Assembly (NCBI GenBank): GCA_030761205.1 | Contig: JAULJL010000020.1 | Location: 315,001 to 379,000, forward strand | Source: Fremontodendron californicum | Taxonomy: Eukaryota > Streptophyta > Magnoliopsida > Malvales > Malvaceae | DNA: 64,000 nt | Direction: 5' to 3' | Shown here: positions 33,566-46,469 of the stretch, piece after piece | Position numbering within the stretch: the stretch's first letter is position 1 | Layout: each line of letters starts with the position of its first letter | The notes under the pieces: model-generated | Seen by the model: the letters and a program-made list of their open reading frames with translations, nothing else | Database searches by the model: none | What the model was told of the DNA's origin: nothing | Made by a program: the position numbers and the translations under genes

Positions 33566-35972
33566 TGTAACACTCTGTCCGAATAATCTACCTGAAATCC
33601 GGCAAAGTTTCCTTTCTATCTTAACTATAACCATCCTGCAAAAGACATTCAGTTTATATCCTCAGCAAGCAGTATTTCTCAATATTATTTATCCCATTTA
33701 TACATGCATATTCGAATATTATCCATGATCAATCTATATTCAAGTCAATACATATTGATTAATTGTCTCATAACTTCAAATATATACAATTTATCTAAAA
33801 GTAAACCTATCTCAAAAAAGTTTACTAGATAAAAGACATCAAAAGAACATGACTTCTAGAAGTTTAAGTACGATGCCCAACACGTCAATATACTATTAGA
33901 AGTGGAGAGTAGAGGAAGGCAGCAATCCCGACACCTAACTGTAACCTGAAAATGAGAAATATGAAAAGGTGAAATATATGAATATCTCAGTGAGTAGACA
34001 ATTTTTAATACATTTGGAAATTATGATGATAACCTTTAAAACATAATAGACGTTTCCAAAATAATTAATAGTAAAACTATGATGAATAATTTGAATATAT
34101 AGCGAAGTTTTCAAATATATATAACAGTATTATAATAACAAATCAATGAATAAAATCTGTATAGTAAATCAAGTTTCGTATAATTGGGCTCCAACTTACT
34201 GTTATGCATAAGATTTATCCATACATCCAAGTAATAACCAGGTAATATCCATGTAGGCATACTAGTAGCCGGCCCCAAAGGCCAATATCACCATAGGACG
34301 CCCCAAAGGCATATGTGTCACCATGATGTGCCCCCAAAAGGCTAATATAACGGGATAGGAACTCTGGAGGTGGCTCCCACCACAAAGGCGTAGCACGCAG
34401 CTCCCATACCCCAAACTAATATTACGAAATTGGGACTCTGGAGGTGGCTCCCACCGCAAAGGCGTAGCACGCAGCTCCCATATTCCGATCAAGGGTATAA
34501 TCTCATACATTAAGTCAAGTGGAGCCAAAACCATGTATGTCAAAATCTATGTATAATCATATTTTATAAATCATCCAACTTGCTCGATATAACATTTCTT
34601 AAAATACATGCACATTAATAACAAAATCAATTCATATGTTTATATATCACATATGTTTTTAATATGTAAAATAAATATCAAGCTAAAAAAATTATAGTTA
34701 TAATTAAAGAAACTCCAGATAACTATAGTTATAGTCTACTCATAGTCTTTGAGATGATCTCCCTATACGTCTTGGCCTGTAACCTCAGGATCCTCGAGTG
34801 ACGTTGGATCTACGTGGCCTAGAGATTAATGATAATTGGTATTTATACATACTCAAAGAATTATGCAATTATGAATGCAACTTAAGTCCCATTAATCTAC
34901 CCCAAAGTCAATACTAATTTCTCATACTCAAAACAACATATCCTTAATTTTTAATATCATTTCCATAATCATTTCCTCCATAATTCAACTCCATATTCAT
35001 GTCCTTATCAGATTCCTTTCTAGTACTCCATGCCTTAGAGATTTCCATAATCCATAATCAATAATCATCATTTAGTACTATATTTCTCTTAAGCAATGAA
35101 TTCCTTACTATCAAACTAGATTAGAAAAATCATAACTTGAGTTTAGTAAGGAATTTTGAAGTGATTCCAACTGGTTTATCTCAGCCAATAAGACTACTTT
35201 ATGAAGAAAATTACTAACAAATCTTGAACAAGTTTGATAAATCCCGAAACTATGTCAAAACAGGGGACAAAACAGGACATCCAACTTCACCGAATTTTAT
35301 CTTTTTAACCGCTTATCGGTTTTGAGTGATTGAAAAACCAAAATTCTCGTACTGAAGTCTAGTTTCTAAGAAAAATATCAGAAAAAATACAAACCCAGCT
35401 GTTCCGAACCCAGAAATTAGAACAGAAGGCATGCTCAATTCCCTTGTTTTGCTTTTTCTTCCCATTTTCTTGTTTATGCTTTCAAATCCTTTTAATTCTT
35501 ACCAAAGGAGAGTAAAACTCATACTTAATAGATGAAATTTCAGACCTTAACCTGTTTATGGAGCTAAAATCTTAGCATATTCATGTAGAACATCTAGAGA
35601 AAAGGAAGAATTAATCAAGAAACTATCCCTGGATGTGATTATTGAAAAAAATTTGGTGTAAGATGTTTGAAGAAAATTTTGAGAGAATAAGGAGAAGGAA
35701 GGCCGGCTGCCACTTGAGGAGTAGAATGAAAAATCTAGAGTTTCCAAGAGATAAAATGAGCTTAAAAGATATTTTTAAATTTTTGGTATAATTGCACATT
35801 GGTCCCTCAAGTTTTCATAAATAACCATTAAGCCCTTAAACTTTTTAATTTGTTCAATTTGATCCTTTCTTCTTTTATTTTCTTCACTTATAACTTCTTA
35901 CCAATTTCCAAGTTTGCCCTTAAAATTGTAGGGTTTGACTTTGCACGATCGTACGTAACCTCGGTTGTCACA
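33566..35972 (-). repeat. 5' LTR of chromovirus copy 2
   Basis: A full-length LTR of about 2.4 kb, running on the plus strand from TGTAACACTCTGTCCG to TAACCTCGGTTGTCACA. It carries two copies of the LTR-internal repeat at 34355-34490. ORFs such as 34262-34543 and 35556-35747 recur at the same places in the other LTRs and have no domain. Satellite follows immediately at 35973. Confidence 0.92.
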
Positions 35973-36340
35973 ATATTTGTGTAATTGTAATATATCTGTG
36001 TAATTCTAATTGTAATGTATATATATATATATATATATTACAATTACATAAATATATTACAATTACTGAAAATATTAGAATTATAATTATGTTACAACTA
36101 CATAGATATATTACAATTAAATAGATACATCTATACATAGATATATTACAATTACATAGATGTATTATAGATATATATTTATCTAATTGTAATATATCTA
36201 TGTAATTGTAATACATGTTTTCAATATGTGATATATTACAATTACATAAATATATATTTATAATATATCTATGTAATTGTAACATATCTATGTAATTGTA
36301 ATATATTTATGTAATTGTATTGTATGTATGTAATTGTATA
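35973..36340. repeat. 19-bp satellite, block 5
   Basis: A short block of satellite between the chromovirus LTR and the LINE fragment, with a TA-dinucleotide run at about 36018-36038. Confidence 0.92.
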
Positions 36341-37021
36341 AGCTGGAGATGCCCAGCGAAGGAAAGATGTTTTGCTCCAGAAATTGGATCCCCTTGTCTG
36401 ACCCCTTTAGCTCCAGAAAAAAATCCAGCTAACCCACCATTGATGGCTACAGAGTACCTAGGAGTAGTTAGGCATGAACTAATCCAACCAATGAAGATGT
36501 CAGGTAAATCAAGCACTCTGAGAATCTGAAGGATAAACTTCCAGTCAAGGGAGTCAAAAGCCTTCCTTAGATCAACTTTGATTGCACAACGAGGGGATAA
36601 GGAAGATCTGTTGTATCCATTCACTAGCTCTTGGGCCATTAGCACATTGCCAACTAGATTTCTACCTTCCACAAATGCATTTTGGTTACTCGAGATACAA
36701 CTCGGCAAACACTGTTTCAATCTATTTCCTATTATCGTAGTGATGCATTTATAAATTGTAGTGCAGTAGGAAATAGGTCTAAAGTCAGACATACTGCTAG
36801 GATTTGGTACTTTGGAACAAGTGTAATGATAGCTGAGTTGAAAGCAGGCAACATTTTACTTGTCCTGAATAAGAACAATACTGCCTCTTCAACATCCTTC
36901 CCCACTATACTCCATGCTGATTTAAAGAATTGTGCTATGTAGCCATCAGGACCGGAGCTTTGCTACTCTTTAAGGCAAAAATAGTAGTCTTTACCATCTC
37001 TGTAGTAACAGGCATGGCCAG
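36340..37021 (-). pseudogene. LINE (L1-type) reverse transcriptase fragment
   Basis: Part of the reverse transcriptase of a non-LTR retrotransposon. Reading leftward, the N-terminal KSSKAPGPDGY and FFKSAWSIVGKDV motifs near 36960 are followed, after a 1-bp deletion at about 36822, by SDFRPISYCTTIYKCI, QNAFVEGRNLVGNVLMAQEL, the palm motif IKVDLRKAFDSLDWKFI and GVRQGDPIS. The catalytic YADD-type motif is missing: the frame runs after GDPIS into about 40 bp of other sequence and then satellite. Both ends are truncated, and no poly(A) tail or target duplication is visible. Confidence 0.92.
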
Positions 37022-40000
37022 CATATCTTACAATTATATAGATATATTACAATTACATAGATATATTACACTTACTGAAAACATTCGATATTACATGTAT
37101 TGATGTAGTATATATTACATAGATACATTAGAATTACATAGATATTACATTAGAATTATATATATCTATGTAATTGTAATACAATTACATATGTAATATA
37201 TCTATGTAATTATAATATATCTATATAATTCTAATGTTTTAAGTAATTGTAATATATCTATGTAATTCTAATGTATTTATGTAACTGTAATATATCTATG
37301 TAATTGTAATATAAATATGTAATTGTAATATATTTATGTAATTGTAATATATCTATGTAATTGTAACATGTAATGTATTTATGTAATTGTAATATATCTA
37401 TGTAATTCTAATATTCACAAATATATTACAATTACATAGATATATTACAATTACATAGATACATTACAATTATACATTAGATATATTATAATTACATAGA
37501 TATATATTACAATTACATAAATATATTACATGTTACAATTACATAGATATATTACAGTTACATTCATTATTGTAATTATATAGATACATTACAATTACAT
37601 AGATATATTACAATTACGTAGATATATTACACATTACATAGATATATTACAATTACTGAAAATATTAGAATAGATAAATATATTACAATTACATGGATAT
37701 TACATGTAATTCTTTAATATATCTATGTAAATATAATATATCTATGTAATTCTAATGTATGTAAGTAACAGTAATGTTTTAAGTAATTGTAATATATCTA
37801 TGTAATTCTAATATTTTAAGTAATTTTAATATATATATTTATATAATTGTATATATCTATGTAATTGTAATATATCTATCTATTCTAATGTTTTCAGTAA
37901 TTGTAATATATCTATGTATACTTCTATGTAATTGCAATATATCGATGTAACTGTAATATATCTATGTAATTGTAGTGTATCTATGCAATTGTAATATATC
38001 TATGTAATTGTAAAGTATCTATGCAATTGTAATATATCTATGTAACTTGTAATATATCTATGTAAATGTAATATATTTGTGTACTTTTAATATATCTATG
38101 TAAATGTAATATATTTGTGTACTTTTAATATATCTATGTAATATATCTATGTAATTGTAAGATATAATTGTAATTGTAATATATCTATATATCTATATAA
38201 TATATAATATATGTAATTGTAATATCTAATAATATATCTATGTAATTGTAATATATCTATGTAACTGCAATAAATTTATGTAATTGTAATGTATCTATGT
38301 AATTATAATATATCTATGTAATTGTAATTGTAATGTATCTATGTAACTGTAATAGATACATTACAATTACATAGACACATTACAATTACATAGATATATT
38401 ATTTTCAATTACATATCTATGTAACTGTAATATATTACAATTATTGAAAACAATTACATTAAATAAATTACAATTACTTAAGACATTAGAATTACAATTA
38501 CATAGGTAATATTGGAATATTTACAATTACATAAATATATTAAAACATTGTATTATATCTATGTAATATATTAATATAACAATACATAGATATAAATTCC
38601 AATTAAATAGATATATTACAATTACATAGATATATTACAATTACAAATATATTTTAATATCTTACAATTACATTGATATATTACAATTACTTAGATATAT
38701 TACAATTACATAGATATACATAAATATATCTATGTAATTGTAATATATCTATGTAATTGTAATAAATCTATATAATTGTAATATATTTTTGTAATTGTAA
38801 TATATCTATGTAATTGTAATAATTATATCTATATAATTGTAATATATCTATGTATTGTAATATTGTAATATATAATTGTAATATATCTATGTAATTGTGA
38901 TATATTCTAATATTTTAAGTAATTGTAATATATCACTATAATTGTAATATATTTGTGTTGTTGTAATATATCTATGTAATTGTAATATATCTATGTAACT
39001 GTAATATATCTATGTAATTGTATTATATCTATCTAATGTAAATATATTATTAATATATTACAATTACACATTAGATATATAACAATACAATTACATAGAT
39101 AGATTACAATTATATAGATATAATACAATTACATAGATACATTACAATTACACATTAGATATATTACAATACATGTAATATCTAATGTTTTCAGTAATAT
39201 ATTACAATAATTACATAGATATATTACAATTATAATAATTATTGTAATATATTATTGAAAACAATAGATATTACATGTATTGTAATATATTTATGTGTAA
39301 TTGTAATGTGTCTATGTCATTGTAATATATTTATGTAATTGTAATGTATCTATGTAATTTTATTGTTCTATATCTAATGTGTAATTGTAATATTTTAATA
39401 ATATATTTACATTAGAATTAGAATTACATAGATATATTATTAGATATTACAATTACATAGATATATTACACAACAATGTATTACAATTACATAGATATAT
39501 AATGTATTACATAGATATCTCAATACATGTAATTCTAATGTATCTATGTAATTGTAATGTATACATTACAATTGCAAGGAGATTACACAGAATATATTAC
39601 AATACATAGATATATTACAATTACTTGAAACATTAGAAATACATAGATCTATTACAATTACATAGATATATTACAATTAGATAAATATATTATAATTACA
39701 TAGATATATTACAACTACACAAATATATTACAATTACATAGATATATTTCAGTTACATTGATATATTAAAATTATACAAATAATTCTATAGATATATAAC
39801 AGTTATATAGATACATAGATATATATTACATAGATATATTACAATTACATAAATATATTACAACTACATAAATATATTACAATTACATAGATACATTATA
39901 GTTACATAGATATATTACAATTACATAGATATATTACAACTTCACAAATATATTACAATTACGTAGATATATTACAGTTACATAGATATATTACAATTAC

Positions 40001-40103
40001 AAAAATATATATCTATATTACAATTAATATAAATATAAATTACATGTAATTGTAATATATCTATGTAATATATATGTAATTGTAATGTATCTATACAATA
40101 TAC
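37022..40103. repeat. 19-bp satellite, block 6
   Basis: 3.1 kb of satellite in both orientations with frequent switches, interrupted at 40104 by the solo LTR. No other content is seen. Confidence 0.93.
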
Positions 40104-40703
40104 TGTTGGGAAAATATTTGCTATATACTATATTATGAACAGAATATAAAGACACTTACAGAAATTGATTTGAAAAGATCAATATCAAGTCAAGGTTTCA
40201 CCTCTGACCTTAAGACGAATTTTGCCTGCCTCTAAGGTGCTTGTAGAATGATGCAAATCATCTCCGAGGCCTCCTCGATAACGTTGCTCTAGAGGGCACA
40301 CTCGAAGCAACACAGCGAATCGGAAAATGCTAGACTCTCTCTCAACAGAAAAATATTATGCAGTAAATTTGTGTGTGTAAAACAGACTCTAAAAGTCTGA
40401 ATATATAGAGGGACAGATTTCTGTTCGAAAAGGGTACACCAGTTGGGAGAGTACGTTTGGTTAGAACAGACATATCCTAAGAGACGAACCGGTTCGGTCA
40501 AGCACCGAACCGACATGACTAATTATGAAAAGAGACAACCAAAAAGCAGACCTGACAGTCACAATTAATCAGACCAATTTCACATTCAATTTTCATATCA
40601 AATGTGTATGTAAATATACACCGTGTATGTAGTTACGACAACCTATGTATTAAAATACATATTTCGTATATATACACCCAAAATAATACATTGATATCCA
40701 ACA
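40104..40703 (-). mobile_element. Solo LTR, probably Ty1/copia
   Basis: A 600-bp insertion bounded by TGTTGG and CCAACA, with a 5-bp target duplication TATAC at 40099-40103 and 40704-40708. It has no internal coding region, which fits recombination between two LTRs. The minus strand carries a TATA-like CTCTATATATTC near 40400-40411 and a downstream leader-like region, so minus orientation is preferred but not certain. Copia is inferred from the terminal motif and size. The ORF at 40289-40516 has no domain. Confidence 0.82.
40490..40512. repeat. Hairpin in the solo LTR
   Basis: CGGTTCGGT (40490-40498) and ACCGAACCG (40504-40512) form a perfect 9-bp stem with a 5-base loop. Confidence 0.9.
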
Positions 40704-40708
40704 TATAC

Positions 40709-43700
40709 TACATAAATATATCTATGTAATTGTAATATATTTATATTTGTAATATATCTATGTAATTGTAATATATTACTAGATATATCTATGTAATATA
40801 TCTATGTAATTGTAATATATCTATCTAATTATATAATAATAAAATATATGTATTTCATAGATATATTACAATTATATAGATATATTATTACACAAATAAT
40901 TTTACAATTACATTACGATATAGATATATTACCATGTATATTACAATTACATAGATATATTACAATTACATAGATATATTCGATATCTATGCAATTATAA
41001 TATATCTATGTAAATGTAATATATCTAAGTAATTATAATATATCTATGAATGTAATTTATCTATTGTTTTTTGTACGTGTAATACATCTAATGTAATTGT
41101 AATATATTACAATTACATAGATATATTACAATTACATAGATACATTACAATTGCATAAAATATTAGAATTACATAGATTTATTACAATTACTTAAAACAT
41201 TAGAATTGCATAGATATATTAAAATTACTTAAATACATTAGAATTACATAGATATATTACAATTACAAAAATATATTACAACTACATATATATATATATT
41301 ACAGTTACAAAAATATATTAGATATTACAAGTCTTGTTATATATCTAATGTGTAATTGTAGTATATCTATGTAATTACACAAATATATTTGATAATGTAT
41401 ACATTACAATTACATAGATATATTACAATTACAGAAAACATTAAAATTACAATTTCAAAAATATATTACAACTACACAAATATATTACAACTACATAGCT
41501 ATATTAAGTAATATATTACAATTACATAGATATATTACAACTACACAAATATATTACAATTACATAGATACATTACAATTGCATAGATATATTTGTGTAA
41601 TATATTACAATTTCATAGATATAATACAATTAAATAGATATATTACAATTACATAGATATAATACAATTAATATATTACAATTACATATTTATATATATT
41701 AGAATTACATTGACATATTACAATTACACAAATATCATTACAATTACATAGATATATTACACAAATATATTTGTACACATTAGATATATTACAGTATTGT
41801 ATATTTGTGTAACATAGATATAATATTTGATAATGTAATTGTAATTGTAATTGTAATATATCTATATAATTTAATTACATAGATATATTACAATTACATA
41901 AATATATTACAATTACATAGATATACAATTACATAGTTACATTACGATTACATATATATATCTATGTAATTACAATATATTACATATATCGACGTGATTA
42001 CAATATATCTATGTAATTGTAATATGTTTATGTTTATGTAATTGTAATACATCTATGTAATTCAATTACATAGATATATTACAATCACAATTACATTATC
42101 AAATATTATATCTATGTTACAAAAATATACATTACTGTAATATATCTAATGTGTATAAATATATTTGTGTAATATATCTATGTAATTGTAATATATTTGT
42201 ATAATTGTAATATATCTATGTAATTGCAATGTATATAAATATGTAATTGTAATATATTAATTGTATTATATTTATGTAATTGCAATATATTTATCTAATA
42301 CATATATCTAATATATACATAGATACATGACAATTACATAGATATATTAGACAAATATATTATGATTACATAGATATATTACAGTTACAAATATATTACA
42401 AAATAGATATATTACAGTTACATAGATATATTAAAATTATATATATATATATTATGATTACATATTTATATTACAAAACAATAGATATTACAATTAAATA
42501 GATATATTACAATTACATAGATATATTACAATTACATAGATAAATTACAATTACATATTTATATTACAATTTCATAGATTGTAGTTGTAATATATCTATG
42601 TAATTGTAATATTTATGTAATTATTAGATTGTAATTTAATGTTTTCAGTAAGTGTAATATATCTATGTAATTATTAGATATATTACAATTACATATATCT
42701 ATTGTAAATGTAATATATCTATGTAACTGTAATATATCTATGTAATAATATATTATATTGTGTAATATATCTATGTAATTGTAAATATTGCAATATTACC
42801 TTGGTAATTGTAATATATCTATGTATTTTTAAAATATCTATGTAATTGTAATATATTTGTAGTTGTAATGTAATTGTAATATATCTATGTAATTGAAAAC
42901 ATTAGAATTACATAGATATATTATACTTAAATAAATATATTACAATTACTTAAAACATTAGAATTACATAAATATATTACAATTACTATATTTATGTAAT
43001 TGTAATATATCTATGTAATTCTAATGTATCTATATAATATATCTATGTATTGTTATATATCTATGTAAATATGTAAGTGTAATTGTAATTATAATAATAA
43101 TGTAGCTAAGTAATATAATATAATATGTAATTGTAATATATCTATTACAATTACATAAATATATTTGTGTAGTTGTAATATATCTATGTAACTACAATAT
43201 ATCTATATAATTGTAATATATCTATTTAATTGTAATATATCTAATGTGTAATTGTAATGTATGTATGTGTTGTAATATATTTATCTATGTAACTGTAATA
43301 TATCTATGTTACAATTACATAGATATATTACAATTACATAGATTACAATTACATGTATTGTAATATATCTAATGTGTAATTGTAATGTATCTATGTAATT
43401 GTAATGTCCCTATGTAATTGTAATATATCTATGCATATCTATGTAATTCTAATATATCTATGTAATTATAATATATCTATGTAATGTAATATATCATTGT
43501 AACTGTAATGCATCTATGTATTTGTAATATGTAATATATCTAAGTAATTCTAATATTTTTAGTAATTATAATATTACAATAATAATTGTAATATATCTTT
43601 GTAATATATTTACAATTATTGTAATGCTTTAAGTAATTGTAATATATCTATGTAATTGTAATGTATCTATGTAATTGTAATAAATCTATGTAATTGTAAT

Positions 43701-44071
43701 GTATCTATGTAATTGTAAAATATCTATGTCTTATATTGTAATATATTTATGTAATTATAATATATCTATTATGTACAAAATTATATTACAATTACATAGA
43801 TATATTACAGTTACAAAAATATATTACAGTTACTGAAAACATTAGATATTACATGTATTGCTATATATCTAATGTGTAATTGTAATATATCTATGTAATT
43901 ACACAAATATATTTGATAATGTATACATTACAATTACATAGATATATTACAATTACAGAAAACATTAAAATTACAATTACAATTTCAAAAATATATTACA
44001 ACTACACAAATATATTACAATTACATAGCTATATTAAGTAATATATTACAATTACATAGAAATATTACAAC
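40709..44071. repeat. 19-bp satellite, block 7
   Basis: 3.4 kb of satellite. 41340-41480 and 43855-44060 are near-repeats of each other (GATAATGTATACATTACAAT, then ACAGAAAACATTAAAATTAC words), showing another kb-scale duplication. 42285-42560 matches 25310-25560. Confidence 0.92.
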
Positions 44072-45127
44072 TGTAGACACCTAATTTTGTCCGGTCCACT
44101 AAAATAGGTATGTTTTCTTCCTAAATTGATGTTTCAGAATGTAAAAAGACTTTTTTTTATCCTGCAGGTTGTACTCCAAGACTTAGGGCGAGCATAAAAA
44201 GTCAAACTTGAAAAAAGTCAAGCCCAAAAAGTCAACTACTGAAAAAGTCAACCCACTTTCAAAATCAAGATTTGAAATTCAATTGAAAAATGGCGAAAGA
44301 ATTTTGATAATCCATGGTCTACATCGAAAGATATGGAGTTCGGAAGTTGGGTTATGAAGATTTAGTAGAAAGGAAACCCTAATCCGGGAAATTTGGGAAA
44401 AAGTACTTAAACGATCGATTTGGTCGAAATTGAAGATTCCAAATGAAAGATAAACACTGACTACGGGTAATGGAGAAGCCACTTGAAAGAAAAACTGAAA
44501 GAAAAGTCAATTCGGAAGAAAATCGAGAATTAGGGTTTTTGGTGGATTTTGGTGAAATTGGGAAGAATTACAGAAATGGCCCGACTTGATAAGACGAAAG
44601 CCCTTAATTGATGAGAAATTATTAAACAAGGATAGCCCGAGGCTCAATTTGAAGAAAATCTGAAAATCGGACTTGTTTTGAGCAAAACCGAGTTTCGGAG
44701 GCAAAAGGGCAAAATTGGAAAATTTGGGAAAAATAGCAAATGAACTCCCAAAATTCTGAAAAATTGCAAATTTCATTATTAAATCATTTGGAAGAGATTG
44801 GCGAAAGAAAATCTTGATTCGGAGTTTGTTTGCAAAATGGCCAAATCTCGGGTCTCCTATGTAGTAATTCAAGAAGATAAATCCCGGAAAAATAGCAAAT
44901 GAACTCCAAATTTTGAAAATTTGCAAATCTCATTTTTAAATTATTTGGAAGATATTGGCAAAAGAAAATCTTGATTCGGATTTCTTTTTCAAAATGGCCA
45001 AATCCCGGGCCCCCTATGTAGTAATGCAAGCAGATAAATCCCGAAAAAATACCAAATGAGTTCCAAAAATTATGAAAACTTCCAGATCACACTTTTAAAT
45101 TATTTGGAAGAGATTGGTGAAGAAAAA
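44072..45127 (+). repeat. Tat/Ogre-type LTR, 5' portion
   Basis: Starts TGTAGACACCTAATTTTGTC and follows the reverse complement of 60771 down to about 59258, so it is the first part of an LTR of the same family as the right-end element. It includes the AAAAAGTCAACC-rich stretch near 44195-44260 and about 2.5 copies of the 159-bp internal repeat. It breaks at AGAAGAAAAAT-like sequence near 45127. Confidence 0.88.
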
Positions 45128-45183
45128 TTTAAAAATTTTCGGGATTTAACTTTACACGATTGTACGTAACTTTGATTGTTACA
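45128..45183 (-). repeat. Terminal scrap of chromovirus LTR
   Basis: AAATTTTCGGGATTTAACTT through GATTGTTACA matches the terminal 55 bp of the chromovirus LTRs, for example 53080-53129. It is joined directly to the broken Ogre-type LTR and followed by 60 bp of satellite. Confidence 0.85.
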
Positions 45184-45247
45184 CATTACATAGATATATT
45201 GCAATTACATAGATATAATACTATTACATATATATATATATTAGAAC
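45184..45247. repeat. 19-bp satellite, short block
   Basis: About three satellite units and a TA run between two retroelement scraps. Confidence 0.85.
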
Positions 45248-45542
45248 TTGGGCCTTGGCCGGCCAGCCCTCCTTCTTCCAGCCCAAGTTTGATTTTTTTG
45301 AAAGGCAAGAAAAACCCTTTTCGGTTTCTTGGGTAAAATGACCTTTTTGCCCCCCGAATGCAAATAAATGGCAAACGGACTCCAAATTCAAAATTTATTT
45401 TTTCAATACTTTCAGAATTATAAAAAATTGAATTCTGGAAGTTTTCAAAATTTTCCGAGTCCATTTGCTATTTATTTGGATTTTTTCTTCCAAAATTGCC
45501 CTTTTATGCCCCCAAATTTTACCCTTTTTTAAACGAGCTCCA
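45248..45542 (-). repeat. Inverted internal piece of Tat/Ogre-type LTR
   Basis: Closely matches 58958-59252 of the right-end LTR in the same plus-strand sense (TTGGGCCTTGGC, CCCTTTTCGGTT, TTTTAAACGAGCTCCA). It is therefore opposite in orientation to the neighbouring 44072-45127 piece. Its right end lies within a few bases of the LTR position at which that piece breaks. Confidence 0.88.
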
Positions 45543-45701
45543 CACACTTGTAAACCATGAGATCACATGCATTGAAATCCTAAATGCTCTCAATCTAAAT
45601 AACAATTCTATCAACTGCATTTAGAATTTAAAGAAGGATGTCAACTGGAAGAATAAAAATACAAAATGACAATACACACTCAACCTTCAAACTTATAATA
45701 C

Positions 45702-45873
45702 CTGACGATTAACACCACAATCTGGCCTGAGCTCAGTTGCAGCTGATACAAATTCCTTTCCATACTTGGAAGTAAATAGCATTTGAACCTGCAGCAACTC
45801 TTGTAGATCGGCACATCTTGGTGCAGTAAAACAAATGGTAGATATTGCTTCTTTCAAATTTATAGAACATTCC
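45702..45873 (-). pseudogene. IST1-like gene exon fragment
   Basis: A 172-bp exon-like segment preceded on the minus strand by TTTTCAG (acceptor) and followed by GTATTATAAG (donor), open throughout. It encodes ECSINLKEAISTICFTAPRC, then ADLQELLQVQMLFTSKYGKE and FVSAATELRPDCGVNRQ. This is the conserved core of plant IST1-like proteins (DUF292 / regulator of Vps4 activity), which act with ESCRT-III in multivesicular body sorting. Typical residues such as APRCADL and KYGKEF are present. No neighbouring IST1 exon is seen, so it is a single displaced exon, not a gene. Family recognition is from memory of the motif; the splice sites are read directly. Confidence 0.78.
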
Positions 45874-46064
45874 CTGAAAAGGGATGGTTCTTCAAATTTT
45901 CATTCTACAAAATGCAGTGTGTTTTTAACTCTTTCTTTTAGCAACTTCAAAAATTATATAACTTATCAACTACTGTAAGTGAAAGTGCCACTACTTATAA
46001 CTATCACAGTATTTTTAAAGGCAAACAGCTACAAAAGGAATATAGTTCCATATTCTTTCCATAC

Positions 46065-46191
46065 CTATAGTATGTTCTGGTGTTAGTACAGTCTTTGAAA
46101 ACAGTAAATTAGACGAAAAATCACCTCCACTTAAATCAGGTGTCAAAATTGTAGTTGAAAACCTCCGACAAGCAAGGAAAGATGGACCACC
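46065..46191 (-). pseudogene. Exon resembling mitochondrial ribosomal protein L4 N-terminus
   Basis: A 127-bp exon-like segment with acceptor TGATGTAG before it and donor GTATGG after it. It is open throughout and encodes GGPSFLACRRFSTTILTPDL, then SGGDFSSNLLFSKTVLTPEHTI. The CRRFSTT pattern resembles a mitochondrial presequence, and VLTPEHTIG resembles the start of plant mitochondrial ribosomal protein L4. It lies on the same strand as the IST1-like exon, 190 bp upstream of it, but belongs to an unrelated gene. The L4 assignment is tentative; that it is an exon fragment is better supported. Confidence 0.45.
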
Positions 46192-46469
46192 CTACATCAA
46201 ATATATGTAGCATAGGTTAATAAAATACAAAGAACAGCCAAGATAGAGAAGAAAACAATAGGTCAGCACGTTACATGCATAAACATGCAACATCACTAGA
46301 CCAAAAACACAAAGAGACTAGAAGAGGGTAGTAACAGATTGAAACGAAGAATACAGAACTCTTATGATGTCTAGTTGTCTACTACGGGTATTCTGGCATG
46401 TTTATTTGCTCATTGTATATTTCTAGAAAGGAACATTTGGAACCCGAGCTCTCTTTGCTTCTGTCATTG

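Larger units (their letters stand above)
45543..46469 (-). other. Host gene fragments joined to retroelement debris
   Basis: This 0.9-kb block has a composition unlike the satellite. It contains two exon-like segments with canonical splice borders on the minus strand, listed separately, with intron-like T-rich sequence around them. 46200-46469 has no recognisable exon. No transposon termini are identified at the edges. Confidence 0.6.

Noticed and set aside
27585..35972. An intact, autonomous chromovirus
   Set aside because: Gag, reverse transcriptase, RNase H and integrase all contain stops or frameshifts, and the 3' LTR is truncated.
40289..40516. A 75-codon minus-strand ORF
   Set aside because: It lies wholly within the copia-like solo LTR and has no domain.
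44072..45183. A complete small element bounded by TG and CA
   Set aside because: The ends come from two different LTR families and the flanking 5-bp sequences differ (ACAAC versus CATTA), so it is a chimeric junction and not one insertion.
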